A stretch of 64,000 bases of DNA from contig NC_088300.1 of assembly GCF_032854445.1 (NCBI RefSeq), forward strand, positions 65,758,984-65,822,983, in the 5' to 3' direction. This DNA is from Liolophura sinensis. Taxonomy: Eukaryota > Mollusca > Polyplacophora > Chitonida > Chitonidae. A program made the translations under genes and the position numbers. Below the pieces are notes generated by a model, which saw only the letters and a program-made list of their open reading frames with translations, did no database searches and was not told the DNA's origin. Shown one piece after another: positions 1 to 13,800 of the stretch. Within the stretch, counting starts at the first letter, position 1. Each line of letters begins with the position of its first letter.

Positions 1-485
1 GGCCTCCATGATTGTCAGCTCCATCCTCTTCCCTCACATCCCCACCATCATGTTCGTCCTACATCTGGCCTGTGAGGTGAATGGCCTCCATGATTGTCAG
101 CTCCATCCTCTTCCCTCACATCCCCACCATCATGTTTTGTCCTACATCTGGCCTGTGAGGTGAGTGGCCTCCATCAATGTCAGCTCCATCCTCTTCCCTC
201 ACATCTCCACCATCATGTTTGCCCTACATCTGGCCTGTGAGGTGAGTGGCCTCCATGATTGTCAGCTCCATCCTCTTCCCTCACATCCCCACCATCATGT
301 TCGTCCTACATCTGGCCTGTGAGGTGAGTGGCCTCCATGATTGTCAGCTCCATCCTCTTCCCTCACATCCCCACCATCATGTTTCGTCCTACATCTGGCC
401 TGTGAGGTGAGTGGCCTCCATCAATGTCAGCTCCATCCTCTTCCCTCACATCTCCACCATCATGTTTGTCCTTCATTATGCCTGT
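1..485 (+). repeat. ANAPC1: Tandem array of an ANAPC1 exon with its flanking splice sites (82-83 bp unit)
   Basis: Units begin at 1, 83, 166, 248, 330 and 413, with lengths 82, 83, 82, 82, 83 and a partial last unit. Each full unit reads as a putative acceptor (ATTGTCAG or AATGTCAG), a 58-59 nt exon-like part encoding LFPHIPTIMFVLHLACE, and a donor GAG|GTGAGT (GTGAAT in unit 1). This peptide is exactly what precedes EELKLN in APC1, so the units are copies of the exon before 834-904. Units 1-3 and 4-6 form a higher-order trimer: 3 and 6 share TCAATGTCAG, while 2 and 5 share a one-base insertion that shifts the frame. Units 1, 3 and 4 keep the frame and a donor. Unit 6 diverges near 475 before its donor. 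The array may continue left of the window. Confidence 0.9.
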
Positions 486-629
486 TCATTTGGGCGTGAC
501 ACTCCAGTTGAGCGGTGGCATACATGTCAATGTTGACACTACCATAATTTGCCCAAAATAACCGTCAAAGTGTTGTTGAACACCCAAGCAGGCCGCCAAG
601 CAAACCAATGCCTTTTAAACAGCAGATTT

Positions 630-775
630 GCAGCAACCTGCGAATAGTTGTGAGTTTCCCTCGGGCTCTGCTCATTTTCCTTTCACCATAATGTTGGCTG
701 CCATTGTTAACATGTAAAGTGAAATATTCTTGAGTACTGCGTAAAACACCTGTCAAATAAATAAATTAATAAAAT
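630..775 (+). repeat. SINE family A, 3' part
   Basis: Starts inside the element at GCAGCAACCTGCGAATAG and ends in the family tail GAAATATTCTTGAGTACTGC + GTAAAACACC followed by (AAAT)n. It lies between the exon array and exon 834-904. Confidence 0.8.
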
Positions 776-833
776 TTAACCAGCATGTTTTGCTTTTCAT
801 GCTTATGAAGAAATTGTGTTTTCGTCATTTAAG

Positions 834-3800
834 GAATTGAAACTGAACATTCTTTCCCATGATGACAGCAGACAACTAGCACATCTTCTCTACCAGCTGT
901 CAAGGTAAGCTATTGTCAGTGAAGCTTTTGTGATAAGAAGTTATAAAAACTAATTCATTTAGGGCAAGTGTTTAATAATGTGAGGAGCCTCCATGGCTCA
1001 GTTGGTTAGCGCGCTAGCGCAGCGTAATGACCCAGGAGTCTCTCACCAATGCAGTCGCTGTGAGGCTGTACAGGAGAAGGTGTTCCACCAAGCTGTGGAT
1101 GGCTGTGGGTTTCCCCCCGGGCTCTGCCCGGTTTCCACCCACCATAATGCTGGGCGCCATCGTATAAGTGAAATATTCTTGAGTGCGGCGTAAAACACCA
1201 ATCAATTAAATAAATAAATGATAATGTTTCTTCCCTTTGAAATGTTTCTTCCCTTTAATGCAAGAGCATTTATCTACCCTTAAAGCTTTCGGCTTATCTC
1301 AACTGTTGCTTCGGGTCCTGATTGCTTGTGTGTGCGAAAGAACGATGTGACTCAACTGGTGTAGTTATGGTCATTGTGCAGTTCAATCTTAAAGTCATCT
1401 GTTTGTCAGCGACCAGTTGAGTTCATGGGGTCATGCCTTAAACTCTAGTGTATGCCAAGCTTTACTGACTCATGCAAATACTTGTTCTTTACACTGCCAG
1501 TGACCTACAGCTAGCCCCTTACACAGATTACTACTGTAGGGATCTTCCAGCACTTTTTGATGCAGCGGATGAAATCACCCAAGTTAAAGATGGTAAAAAT
1601 GGACTGATACATCATACAAGTTTTTTTTTCAACTAATTTATTAAAAATAAGTTCATGTGTCATTCTTGAATAGAATAATTATAATAATTATGAAATATAC
1701 ATGTATGAAAATAATATTTAACGTACTGAGATGGTATATGTAGAATATTGTCAATTTTTGCCTTTTGACTTCGGTAAATGACCTTAAGTTTTGCACATGA
1801 GTTACTGTCGATCACTTTCGCACGATCTGAGTTGCCGGCAAGATGATAGAAGGGAGTGATGAGCCCCTCGCCCGTTTCATTGCCCTGCATGGCACTCGGC
1901 AGCTCTGGTTGCTAATCCTCGCCACATGGGGTCACGTCACTGACAGTGAGGTCTGCAGGTCTCCCAACTAGAAGTATGCCCATAAATTAAATGGAAGAAA
2001 ATATCAAGACAGGCGATGTCTATTACAAACCTTTAAATTCCATATACTGTCTCAAAGCATGGCCACGTCAAACAAGGAATGTACATGCACATTGTAAGCT
2101 GCAAGCCTCGAAACGGCGGTGAATTGGGTAACGTGGAAGTCACGTCGGAGCATTATCTTGTGAACGGTTGTCTATTCTAAACCCTCATTAAGCAAGAAAT
2201 ATTTGTACACATGTATTTCAGCTACAAATGGATTTCACCGAGAAATATCATCAACCTCCCATATAATTTGAATGGAGTAGGCCTATGTCATTCTGTGCAC
2301 ACATGAAGAGTTACCTTTCCTGTATTTTGAAACTGGGAACACAGAAAACATAATTTCCGAAAAATGCCACGACTACCTTTGACCCCTTTTCCATAGCACT
2401 GTGTGCCAGTTCAGCATATCAGGAGTCAGACAGGATTTGTCCGTGTGGTTGACATATTAAAAGTTCACACAACACTGACTGGCTTGCTATCAAAATATAA
2501 AGTGCATGTTTTGTGATTATCAGTATGCAAATATGCCCAGGTGTCACCGGCGACAGGTAACATTATTTTTTTGCCGTTTGTTGGCAAAAATCGTGCCATT
2601 AACGGGTTAAACAGACACGTGGAGAATTTGACCCTTGTGATTGTAAGTTGTCACTTTTAACGCAGCTTGAGTCATCATCTGCTGGTTATGTGCTAGGAAG
2701 AATTAGCTGGGTGATAGCTTTGTACATGAAGAGCTCTGCATACCTGTTATGGATATTTAGCATTTCACTTCACATGTGTAAAGGCACTGGGTGGTCACAG
2801 TGCACCTTTTGTGAAGTATGCCTTTATGTGCTAAATTCATTGTGATTGAAACTGAGGAAAACATAAACTGTTGGTGGCAGAAGAATAGACTAACTGCTCA
2901 GTGAAGCATGAGCTTGTTTATTACATTCAGGAACTGTCCACATCACTATCCCCTTGATCACTGCCGATGCTCTCCCACAGCACGCAGTCAGTAAGAACCA
3001 CTATCAACGCAATGAATCATGGGATACACTTTCCAAATCGTAGGGCAAAACTTAAGGTCATTTACCATAGTGACTTTTTAAACTGCTGCAAAACTGAGAG
3101 ACCACCCTAAAATACATTTATGTTGCTTGTGTTGTCAGAGCATCGGAAGAAGATGCAGTACCCCGGGTACTTAAGCTCAACTCCTCCCAGTGTGTGTGAG
3201 TGGGTGTATCAGAGCCTGAGGGGGGTAGACTGCCCTCCCATACCATACATATCTGATGTCTGTGTCAAGACCAAGACCATCATATCTGTGAGTAGATAGT
3301 GTACCTAGTTCAGGACTCTCAATCAGTGTGTAACTCATGCTGACTTCCTCTCCGGCCGTACGTGGAAAGGTCTGTCAGCAACCTGTGCATGGTTGTGGCT
3401 TTTCCCCGGGCTCTGTCAGGTTTTCTCCCACCATGCTGGCTGCTGTCGTATAAGTGAAATATTCTTGAGTAGAGCGTAAAACACCAATCAAATAAATCAA
3501 AATCAATCAATGTGTCTAATTCTGCTTAGCCTCGAGCTTGATCGCTGCATTAGATACATGAACATTTACCATCAAAGTGCAACTTAGATACATATTTTAT
3601 TATTGACAACTTATAATATATATAAGCATGGAGTACAATTTGTATACTGATTTCACTCATTGGCTTAGAGCATTCCTTGTGTCTTGCTTGACCTGGTCAC
3701 CAGGTCAGGAGCTGTCTGCCTTGAGCTGCCTAAGTGGGTTAGTTGTCATGTCTGGTGTCTTTTAGTGAGCAAAGTTCAGACTTGGACTGTCATTTAACAA

Positions 3801-6800
3801 TCCGTTAAGATGTCTTGCTTGTTTTGACTTATTTGAACACTGACTAGGGCTCTTGATACATGTATGCAACCAGTTGTTCGTTAACTTTGGGTCTTGGTAG
3901 CATGATGGGTGTTCTTGAAGTACACATCGTCATGAAATGACAAAAGTAATGCTGATGACATTTTAAAAAACTTAAGTAAGCAAACAAGCGATCAGGATAG
4001 GTTTACTTACAGATTGAATCAAAGATGTGAACATCATACTTGCATGAAAAACACTTCTTGAGATTTGATAGGTACGTGTCAAAGGTTGTTGGTGTACTCT
4101 GGTTTTCTTCATGCATGAAACTGACACTCATCATACTGTGTGTAATATTCTTGTGTACTTGTGTTCAAAGCCAATCAGTCAATCAAACCAAATTCTGAAA
4201 ATTTTAATCAGTTTGTCTTTTTCAGGTGTACAGTTTGCTGTTAAATGAAGACCTTATCATTCCCCATGCTATTGAGAAGTCCCTGAAGAGAGTAGTCCCA
4301 CCAGGTAGGATATATATATATATATATACTCCAGTAATTTATTCATACATGAAGATTGTTTGGTTTATCCAGGTAATTTTTGGGTGTCTTAAGGTGCTGT
4401 GGTTTATGTGTATGTTTACTCTGGTAACTTATATATACATTGTATATGTACAGTACATGCACATGCTGTGGTGCTGTGGTTTATCTGTGATTAGAATGTT
4501 AAACTATATTAATGTTAAACACCAGTCAAGTGAATGAATATGTAAGACTAAGCATAATTGATATGGTATAACTGATATTTGTAGAACAATATTAGTGTGA
4601 GGCATGTAACTGTTTCAGGTCATAGAGCTGGCCCATCATCCTCAGATGTGTCTCTATCCAGGAGCTACAATGTCAGCCCTCTAACCTCAGTGTCTGAGCG
4701 GATTGTACTCTTCATGACGGAGTTAGGTGGGTGACTAGAATTCACTGTTGTACAAATGGTTAATATCACGCAGATGTGAAAAAATGATACCCTAATTCAT
4801 CAACCTTTTCAGCTGCCAATACGACCAATATTATGGGGTGTAGAGAAATAGTTTGCGCAATTTTATGAAATTTGCATTCTTATTTACATAAAATAAGATC
4901 CAGTTGGAGAATTGGACCTTCAAACCTGAGTTAAGTCATGATTAAAACTATTAAAAAGACTTTAAAATCAGGAATCGTGGTACATCTTAGATTAATGCTC
5001 AGCATAAGGGAATAGGCCAAGGACTTCAAATATGTTGATTTTAGACCCCGGGATTAAGTGGTAAAATTCATTTAAATACAGAATACTGGAGTTAAAAAAA
5101 AAGTCAATTCTGTGTTTTTCTGGTACAAATACTCATATTTTTGGATGAAAACTGAATTGCATTCAAACTTATATGCATAGAGTTGAGCGGTTGACTTTGA
5201 TCGTCAATGGCTGCATCCGTGACAAACTGAAGTGGTCAAGTGTGTGATGGCTGACATAGGTTGAGTAAATAGACTCAAGCCGTGTTGCACAAACCACCAT
5301 CACAAAAGTCTGTCACTGTCCTGATTTGAGACCGAGAATCCTTTTATTTATTTATTTATTTATTTGATTGGTGATGTGCGCCGTACTGAGGAATATTTCA
5401 CTTGCATGACGGCGGGGAGCATTATGATGGGAGGAAACCGGGCAGAGCCGGTGAATCTTACTGAATTTACTCCATGAATGAATTCACTATTCATGATTTA
5501 AATTAGTTTAATGATGGAAGGGTGTATATCTGTGGGCCAAGTAATCATTGTGACAAATTGAAACTGATTCATGTAGATCTTAACTACATGTAAGAGGCTC
5601 ATAATGGAAGATTTTTGCTTCAAACCTTCGTCAAATAATCCCCAAGAGTAGTCCCTTTTATGTTGGCATCAACCATTATGTTCTTCCCAGCCTGAAAGGC
5701 CACTCGAGCCCCTTGTTTTGACGGCAGAAATGTGTTGTTTTTGACCTCACATATTAACCAAAAAGGATAGTCAGGTGTAAGGAAAGTCAGGTGCAAGTTA
5801 GGTGTAAGGATAATCTTTCCCTTGTCAAAAGTGTGTCAGGGATCATGTGATTGGTGTGATTTCTCAAGCTGTCATTGACAGTCACCAACCCAGTAACAGC
5901 ATTGAAACTTTGGTGGATAGAAAATGTATCTTTTATAATTACTTGTGTCATATTCTTCTGTTCTTCACTATTGATGACAGGCCTAACATCTGTCGATCTG
6001 GAGTCTCTGCCTGTTGGCCTGGCCCTCCCCTTCAGAGAGGCTATGTTTGTGTGTAGACAGAACCCACCAGCTGACTGGCCCGAGAAAGCTCACAGTCTTA
6101 TTGGTATGCTCATAACCCTGTATTTGTGATGTACATTTAACCATATATTCTTGGTCAGATTTTTTCCCACAAAAAGAGTAATGTAATGTTACTGTAAAGT
6201 TTGGTTTCTTCCGCTGAAAAACATGACAGCTGTTGTATAAATGAAAAATTACTGATTTGTACAGAAACTACAGAGTTGAACGTAAATCATCCTGATTTCA
6301 TGAGTAGAATAAATGTGTATTCATGAACTCATTCAAGCATGAGATTGTTCTTTTTTTCTTTTTGAAGGAATTTTGCTTGCTATTTTCATCATATATTTTT
6401 GTTCTTTTTTTAGAAAAATGGTCTTTATTTAACTTAGGAGTGCTAAAACGATCAAATAATGAGGCACTGTCCTTGGTTTCATCCCAGTGTCTGTGTCATC
6501 ACAGTAATTGGGTTTGATGTGAATTCTGATGTAATACCCTTTTTCTCCAGGTCGTCAGGACTTGGCCATGTTGACCTCTTTTTCCAAAGGTTATTTGGAG
6601 GAACAGGATGTGAGAGGGAGAGGGACCACAAAAAAAAGTTCAGCCAACCAAGAAGGAGCAGATGAAGAAGAGGATGATTTTGAACTGGTTGACCAAGAGG
6701 TGACATGCAAATATGTTTATTTCTCCATTTTCATAGGTAAATCAAGTTTGTGAAAGAAGTGTGTCTCCTACATTACTGCTGTATTTCTTTTCCCCATTAT

Positions 6801-7824
6801 TAATGAATAAATGTAGTACAGGAGCCCTCTACAAAGGGAGGTAAATCTTGTGATAGAACATCCATCGTCTATCTAAGGGATGACAGGACAATACATTTGT
6901 TCCATTTGTTATAGATATTACGTTTGCGGTTCAGCGAGGATCTGCGGGTACAAGAAGTCAAGCGAATGCTGCAGTCTTCCAAACCAGCGAAGATAACTTT
7001 GGTACAGAGACCTGAAGTCAGGTTGGTCACTTAAACAGACAATATTTTTGTTTTTAGGATCTGATACAGTCTGTTTTTTTTTTTTTCGTTTATTTCCTGT
7101 TGAGAAACTAATGAAGAATAAGTGTCAACTTGTGAAGATTTTTTATATGGCACAGTAATCTGGCTTGAATTCAGCACTCCCAAGTTCGGCTGCATCTTAA
7201 AGTCTGGACATTTAGTTGACAAAATACATTTCTTTACTCAGGTTGCTCTGGTTTTCCATATTTGTAAATCTAATCAGCCAGGTAATAAATAAAACTCTTT
7301 TAGGATGCATACATGCATGTGTTATAGAAATCCCTAGGGCTGTTCCAATCCTTCTGTGTTTTTTTCTTTTCAGTGATCATGATTTCATAGAAGAACAGGA
7401 GAGATATTTATACTCTGTCTGCATTAGAACCATGGCTCTTCCACTGGGCAGGTAAGTCCATTGTCTAGACAGACATTCTTGTTTATGTCTTTATTGTAAA
7501 GAAAATCATATTTGAATGCACCAAAATCTCAGATCCCACAAACCTGTTTTATGTATAGTCAGCAGTGAAGATTACATACAGGCCTACAGGAATTTCTTGA
7601 ATAGGTTTGTTTATGGCAAGATTTCATCTGTCCGGCTCATTTTTTGTAAATGGTCAACGGGAGATAAGGGTCCATTTCCATGTGTGCTTCCATGTTGATA
7701 TTGTCCGTGCTACTGAATTGTATTTACTTTCCAGGGGTATGTTCACATTGTGTACTCATGTGTCTCTGCCTACTGAAGCCTTACCAATACCCAAGTTATG
7801 CCTGACTGGAAGAGCTCCACCAAG
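834..7824 (+). CDS. ANAPC1: ANAPC1 exon block: middle helical region before the PC repeats (10 exons)
   Basis: Exons 834-904 to 7735-7824 correspond to the middle region of APC1. Visible landmarks are ELKLN at the start of the first exon, TPPSVCEWV in the 3139 exon, SVSERIVLFM in the 4619 exon, LESLPVGLALPFREAM in the 5981 exon, an acidic loop (EGADEEEDDFELVD) in the 6551 exon, FSEDLRVQEVKRML in the 6915 exon, SDHDFIEEQE and RTMALPLGR in the 7374 exon, and PIPKLCLTGRAPPR in the 7735 exon. The acidic loop sits where human APC1 has a similar EEEDD stretch. Introns are short to medium (0.2-1.5 kb) and hold SINE copies. Confidence 0.93.
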
Positions 7825-10800
7825 GTAGATCACTCTGACATCATTGTGCTTGTTTTTTTTTTTTCATTATGGTAAAGAAATAAAGGTTTTACAATTGATC
7901 CATAATATATTTTGAGAAAGACTTGTGGTGTCATACAGTCATGAAAGGCTGGTATTATTATTTTATATTATGCTTGTTTTTGTTTATTTTTGTGGGAAGT
8001 TAAATGATATGTGTTGCACATTGTATTGGTTTATATTGCAGGAACACATCTGTTGATCTTACCCATATTGATACACCTCCTAATATGGCTGCCTGGCCTC
8101 ATTTCCATAATGGAGTCGCTGCAGGGCTGAGGCTGGCAAATACTTCTCAGGTGTGTATCTCCAACACCTTTGTTAATAGTATACCTATACCTAATTCGTC
8201 TAATTTTTAGGACAGATACCAGTGGTGCTGAAAGCAATTAAAGAATTATATTTCTCCACCAGTTTTCCGGAAAAGTAAAGATATGACTGTTGTTCATTAG
8301 ATGGAATAAGCATGTGAAAGAATATGTAATTTTCCTGCTACAATTACATCACATTGGCTAAAAAGAGCAGCCATCTAGAAGAATTAGGTTACTTGTGATG
8401 TATTTTACCTGTAGTTTGACCTGTAAAAGTGCATCAATATGATTACAAAATAACTCTTCAGATGGCGTATGATGTGGATGAATCGGTCAGAATCAACTTG
8501 AAAAAAGCTTAACTTTAGGTGAAATAGAGTAATTCAGCCAAAGCCTTACTCTAGTGGTAGCTGATTGATTGTTGACTAATGTGGTCGCCTTATGATCAAA
8601 TCTAGTTTGTGCTAGTTCAGCCATGTTTAATTAGTAAGGTTTTCCAGGCAGCTGGCGATCAGCTGTGGTTTCTCTGGGTTCTGTCTGCAACCTGACAATC
8701 CTCACACAAATGAAATATTCTTGTTTATAATCAGAAAGCCCCAATGAAATACGTAAATAGATGTGAATAGCAGGAAGATGTGAGTAGCATGAAGTTCACC
8801 TTATGTTTTGAACAGTTCTGATTAGTTTTGTGATCAATTTTTTCTCACTCTCACCAGTTGCACCTGTTCACTTTATATCTCTTCGTCTATTCTATGTTCT
8901 GTTTTACCTTAAGATAGTTTCTTCTCTTAAGAATGTAGTCATTACTTAACAATGACATTGTTCGTCATAGAGAGCGCTTGATTAATGGGCATGGGCATAA
9001 AAATTGAAAACAGCTTAGACATTTCATTTTTTTTACGAATATTAGGTGAACTCTCCCTGGATCATCTATAACAAACCAAAGGGCTCAGAACTGACCAATG
9101 AATATGCTGGTTTTCTGATGGCCTTGGGACTGAATGGTCATCTGGTCAATCTAGATATTCTGAACCTCCATGATTCCCTGGCAAAGGTATGTTCTGTCTT
9201 CACCAGAGAAGCCTTTCCATATGTTTTTCTCTGCATTTGGCATGTGTTTTTAGGATGCTATGAAGCGTGGTGTTGTCATAGGAACAACTAGTAACACACA
9301 AATTGATTTCGTACATACGGTAATCAAATTGACATTTTGTGTGGAATTGTAAGGTCATAACATTAATGCAGGTAATTATAAAAAATACCAAATTCCAGTT
9401 CTTTTCTTTTCTCTTGGATTTATTTTGGTGAAGAGTTGTCTGTTTTTTCCTCTGAACAGGGACATGAAATGACTACCATAGGCTTACTACTAGGTCTTTC
9501 TGCAGCTAAGTAAGTACTAATTTGAAAGGATTAACTTAAACTGACCTACCATGAAGTTTCATCCATGTTTTGCTTCCAGTAACCCTGTAACAAAGTGGGA
9601 ACAGCTGTTTGTAATTAGCGTATATAATTAAACATTAATATAACGTATTTTCAGCACAGTTTAAGTATTAAATTTCCCTCATGATATTTCACGTTTGTTG
9701 TATGTTACATGGTTATGTATAGGAAAGTGGGAAAGTAATACAGTATGTGCAGTTGATGGGCGTGTGGTGTAATCTTATCATTCATCAAGTGCCTGTGTTG
9801 GCTCATGTGGTGTAAGTGTGATGTTAACATTCATCAAGGGCATGTGTTGGCTCATGTGGTGTAAGTGTGGTGTAAGCGTGATGTTAACATTCATCAAGTG
9901 CCTGTGTTGGCTCATGTGGTGTAAGTGTGGTGTAAGTGTGATGTTAACATTCATCCAGGGCCTGTGTTGGCTCATGTGGTGTAAGTATGGTGTAAGTGTG
10001 GCGTTAACATTCATCAAGGGCCTGTGTTGGCTCATGTGGTGTAAGTGTGATGTTAACATTCATCCAGGGCCTGTGTTGGCTCAAGTGGTGTAAGTATGGT
10101 GTAAGTGTGATGTTAACATTCATCCAGGGCCTGTGTTGGCTCATGTGGTGTAAGTGTGGTGTTAACATTCATCAAGGGCCTGTGTTGGCTCATGTGGTGT
10201 GGTGTAAGTGTGGCATTAACATTCATCCAGGGCCTGTGTTGGCTCATGTGGTGTAAGTGTGGTGTAAGCGTGACGTTAACATTCATCCAGGGCCTGTGTT
10301 GGCTCATGTGGTGTAAGTGTGGTGTAAGTGTGATGTTAACATTCATCCAGGGCCTTTGTTGGCTCATGTGGTGTAAGTATGGTGTAAGTGTGGCGTTAAC
10401 ATTCATCAAGGGCCTGTGTTGGTAAGTGTGGTGTAAGTGTGGCGTTAACATTCATCAAGGGCCTGTGTTGGCTCATGTGGTGTAAGTGTGGTGTAAGTGT
10501 GATGTTAACATTCATCAAGTGCCTGTGTTGGCTCATGTGGTGTAAGTGTGGCGTTAACATTCATCCAGGGCCTGTGTTGGCTCATGTGGTGTAAGTGTGG
10601 TGTAAGTGTGGCATTAACATTCATCAAGTGCCTGTGTTGGCTCATGTGGTGTAAGTGTGGTGTAAGTGTGATGTTAACATTCATCAAGGGCCTGTGTTGG
10701 CTCATGTGGTGTAAGTGTGGTGTAAGCGTGACGTTAACATTTATCCAGGGCCTGTGTTGGTTCATGTGGTGTAAGTGTGGTGTAAGCGTGACGTTAACAT

Positions 10801-13800
10801 TCATCCAGGGCCTGTGTTGGCTCATGTGGTGTAAGTGTGGCGTTAACATTCATCAAGGGCCTGTGTTGGCTCATGTGGTGTAAGTGTGGTGTAAGCGTGA
10901 CGTTAACATTCATCCAGGGCCTGTGTTGGCTCATGTGGTGTAAGTGTGGTGTAAGTGTGATGTTAACATTCATCCAGGGCCTGTGTTGGCTCATGTGGTG
11001 TAAGTATGGTGTAAGTGTGGCGTTAACATTCATCAAGGGCCTGTGTTGGTAAGTGTGGTGTAAGTGTGGCGTTAACATTCATCAAGGGCCTGTGTTGGCT
11101 CATGTGGTGTAAGTGTGGTGTAAGTGTGGTGTAAGTGTGGCATTAACATTCATCAAGTGCCTGTGTTGGCTCATGTGGTGTAAGTGTGGTGTAAGCGTGA
11201 CGTTAACATTCATCCAGGGCCTGTGTTGGTAAGTGTGGTGTAAGTGTGGTGTAAGTGTGATGTTAACATTCATCAAGTGCCTGTGTTGGCTCATGTGGTG
11301 TAAGTGTGGTGTAAGTGTGATGTTAACATTCATCCAGGGCCTGTGTTGGCTCATGTGGTGTTAGTATGGTGTAAGTGTGGCGTTAACATTCATCAAGGGC
11401 CTGTGTTGGCTCATGTGGTGTAAGTGTGGTGTAAGTGTGATGTTAACATTCATCAAGGGCACGTGTTGGCTCATGTGGTGTAAGTGTGGTGTAAGTGAGA
11501 TGTTAACATTCATCAAGTGCCTGTGTTGGCTCATGTGGTGTAAGTGTGGCGTTAACATTCATCCAGGGCCTGTGTTGGCTCATGTGGTGTAAGTGTGGTG
11601 TAAGTGTGGCATTAACATTCATCAAGTGCCTGTGTTGGCTCATGTGGTGTAAGTGTGGTGTAAGTGTGGCATTAACATTCATCAAGTGCCTGTGTTGGCT
11701 CATGTGGTGTAAGTGTGGTGTAAGTGTGATGTTAACATTCATCAAGGGCCTGTGTTGGCTCATGTGGTGTAAGTGTGGTGTAAGCGTGACGTTAACATTT
11801 ATCCAGGGCCTGTGTTGGTTCATGTGGTGTAAGTGTGGTGTAAGCGTGACGTTAACATTCATCAAGGGCCTGTGTTGGCTCATGTGGTGTAAGTGTGGCG
11901 TTAACATTCATCAAGGGCCTGTGTTGGCTCATGTGGTGTAAGTATGGTGTAAGTGTGGCATTAACATTCATCAAGTGCCTGTGTTGGCTCATGTGTTGTA
12001 AGTGTGGTGTAAGTGTGATGTTAACATTCATCAAGGGCCTGTGTTGGCTCATGTGGTGTAAGTGTGGTGTAAGTGTGACGTTAACATTCATCCAGGGCCT
12101 GTGTTGGCTCATGTGGTGTAAGTATGGTGTAAGCGTGATGTTAACATTCATCCAGGGCCTGTGTTGGCTCATGTGGTGTAAGTGTGGTGTTAACATTCAT
12201 CAAGGGCCTGTGTTGGCTCATGTGGTGTAAGTGTGGTGTAAGTGTGGCATTAACATTCATCCAGGGCCTGTGTTGGCTCATGTGGTGTAAGTGTGGTGTA
12301 AGCGTGACGTTAACATTCATCCAGGGCCTGTGTTGGCTCATGGTGTAAGTGTGGTGTTAACATTCATCCAGGGCCTGTGTTGGCTCATGTGGTGTAAGTG
12401 TGGTGTAAGTGTGATGTTAACATTCATCCAGGGCCTGTGTTGGCTCATGTGGTGTAAGTGTGGCATTAACATTCATCCAGGGCCTGTGTTGGCTCATGTG
12501 GTGTAAGTGTGGTGTAAGTGTGACGTTAACATTCATCCAGGGCCTGTGTTAGCTCATGTGGTGTAAGTGTGGTGTAAGCATGATGTTAACATTCATCCAG
12601 GGCCTGTGTTGGCTCATGTGGTGTAAGTGTGGTGTAAGTGTGGTGTAATGTTACCATTCATCTAGGTGTAAGTCCCAGGTCTCTGACCAATGAAGTTGAG
12701 TGTTCATATCCAGCTCTTGCAGGTTCGGCTATAGCCATAAATCAGAAGGACTGAAGGTCTAGTTTATTCCTGGTACTTTGGCATGACCACCTTTCCTGCA
12801 AAGTTCTTAAGTACGGCGTCAAACAACATTAAAAAACATAAGTGAATTTATCTGTTCTCCCTGTCTGTCTCCAGGCGTGGTACAATGGATAACAGTGTCA
12901 CCAGGTGGCTGAGTGTCCACTTGTCTGCCCTCCTACCCCCTACGTCTACAGAGCTCAATGTGCCCCATAATGTGCAGGTGGCCGCTATCCTTGGGGTGGG
13001 GCTTGTGTACCAGGGGACGGCACACAGGCACATGGCGGAAGTTCTTCTATCAGAGATTGGTATGTTATTTTGGTGTCAATCAATCTGAGGTTGTGTTTCA
13101 GTTAGTGTTGTTGATTTGCACTTGACCATCAATGGCTCAGTGGTATGAAGGCTTCATTTTGCTGGAAATCACAGGCTGTATTTTGCTTGAAATCTTGTCA
13201 CCCTGTCATGTTAGGCCTCTGATTCTAATTCTTGCTGGCTAGGCTACAGCTTTATTTTCATGAGGTTTTCATTTGCTGTGATGTCCTTTTATCCTGCGTT
13301 CAGGTTTTTTCCACCCACGTATCCGATCACCTTCAAGCACAATAATGTTGTGTAGAAAATGAAGGACATACAAGCATGTAGATGTATTCCTTCTTTAACA
13401 GTTAAAGCAAAATGTTATCAGAATTTGATCAAGTATAAAAATAAGTTCCACAGGTAAGTCTCAAATGTTATGTTTATTAAATGTTATTCACCCCTTAGGC
13501 AGGACATTATAAAGGTACCTTACTTACATGTAACTTCAAACGTGCAGTGCCTGTTTATGACATCATCATTGCCTAATTTGCAAATGGAATACACAACTTT
13601 TTGAATACTCAACACTGAACCATATACACCTTGGGTCTTCAGTAAGACACCTGTCAAGTGTGAAGTCTGTCAGATTAATGGTTGTGAAACTTTAGAACAA
13701 GATATACATGAACAAGTACATGTATCATCACAGGTTGTGAATCTAATTTCTCACATGTCTCTGTCCCTCTACAGGCCGCCCCCCAGGCCCAGAAATGGAG

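Noticed and set aside
1-485. CRISPR-like array because of regular ~82-bp periodicity
   Set aside because: The context is a eukaryotic gene, the repeats have no unique spacers, and the unit encodes an APC1 exon.
9778-12506. Long open frames on both strands rich in MWCKCGVSV or HLHHMSQHRP repeats
   Set aside because: They are translations of the 60-bp intronic minisatellite, whose unit length is divisible by three; no gene evidence.
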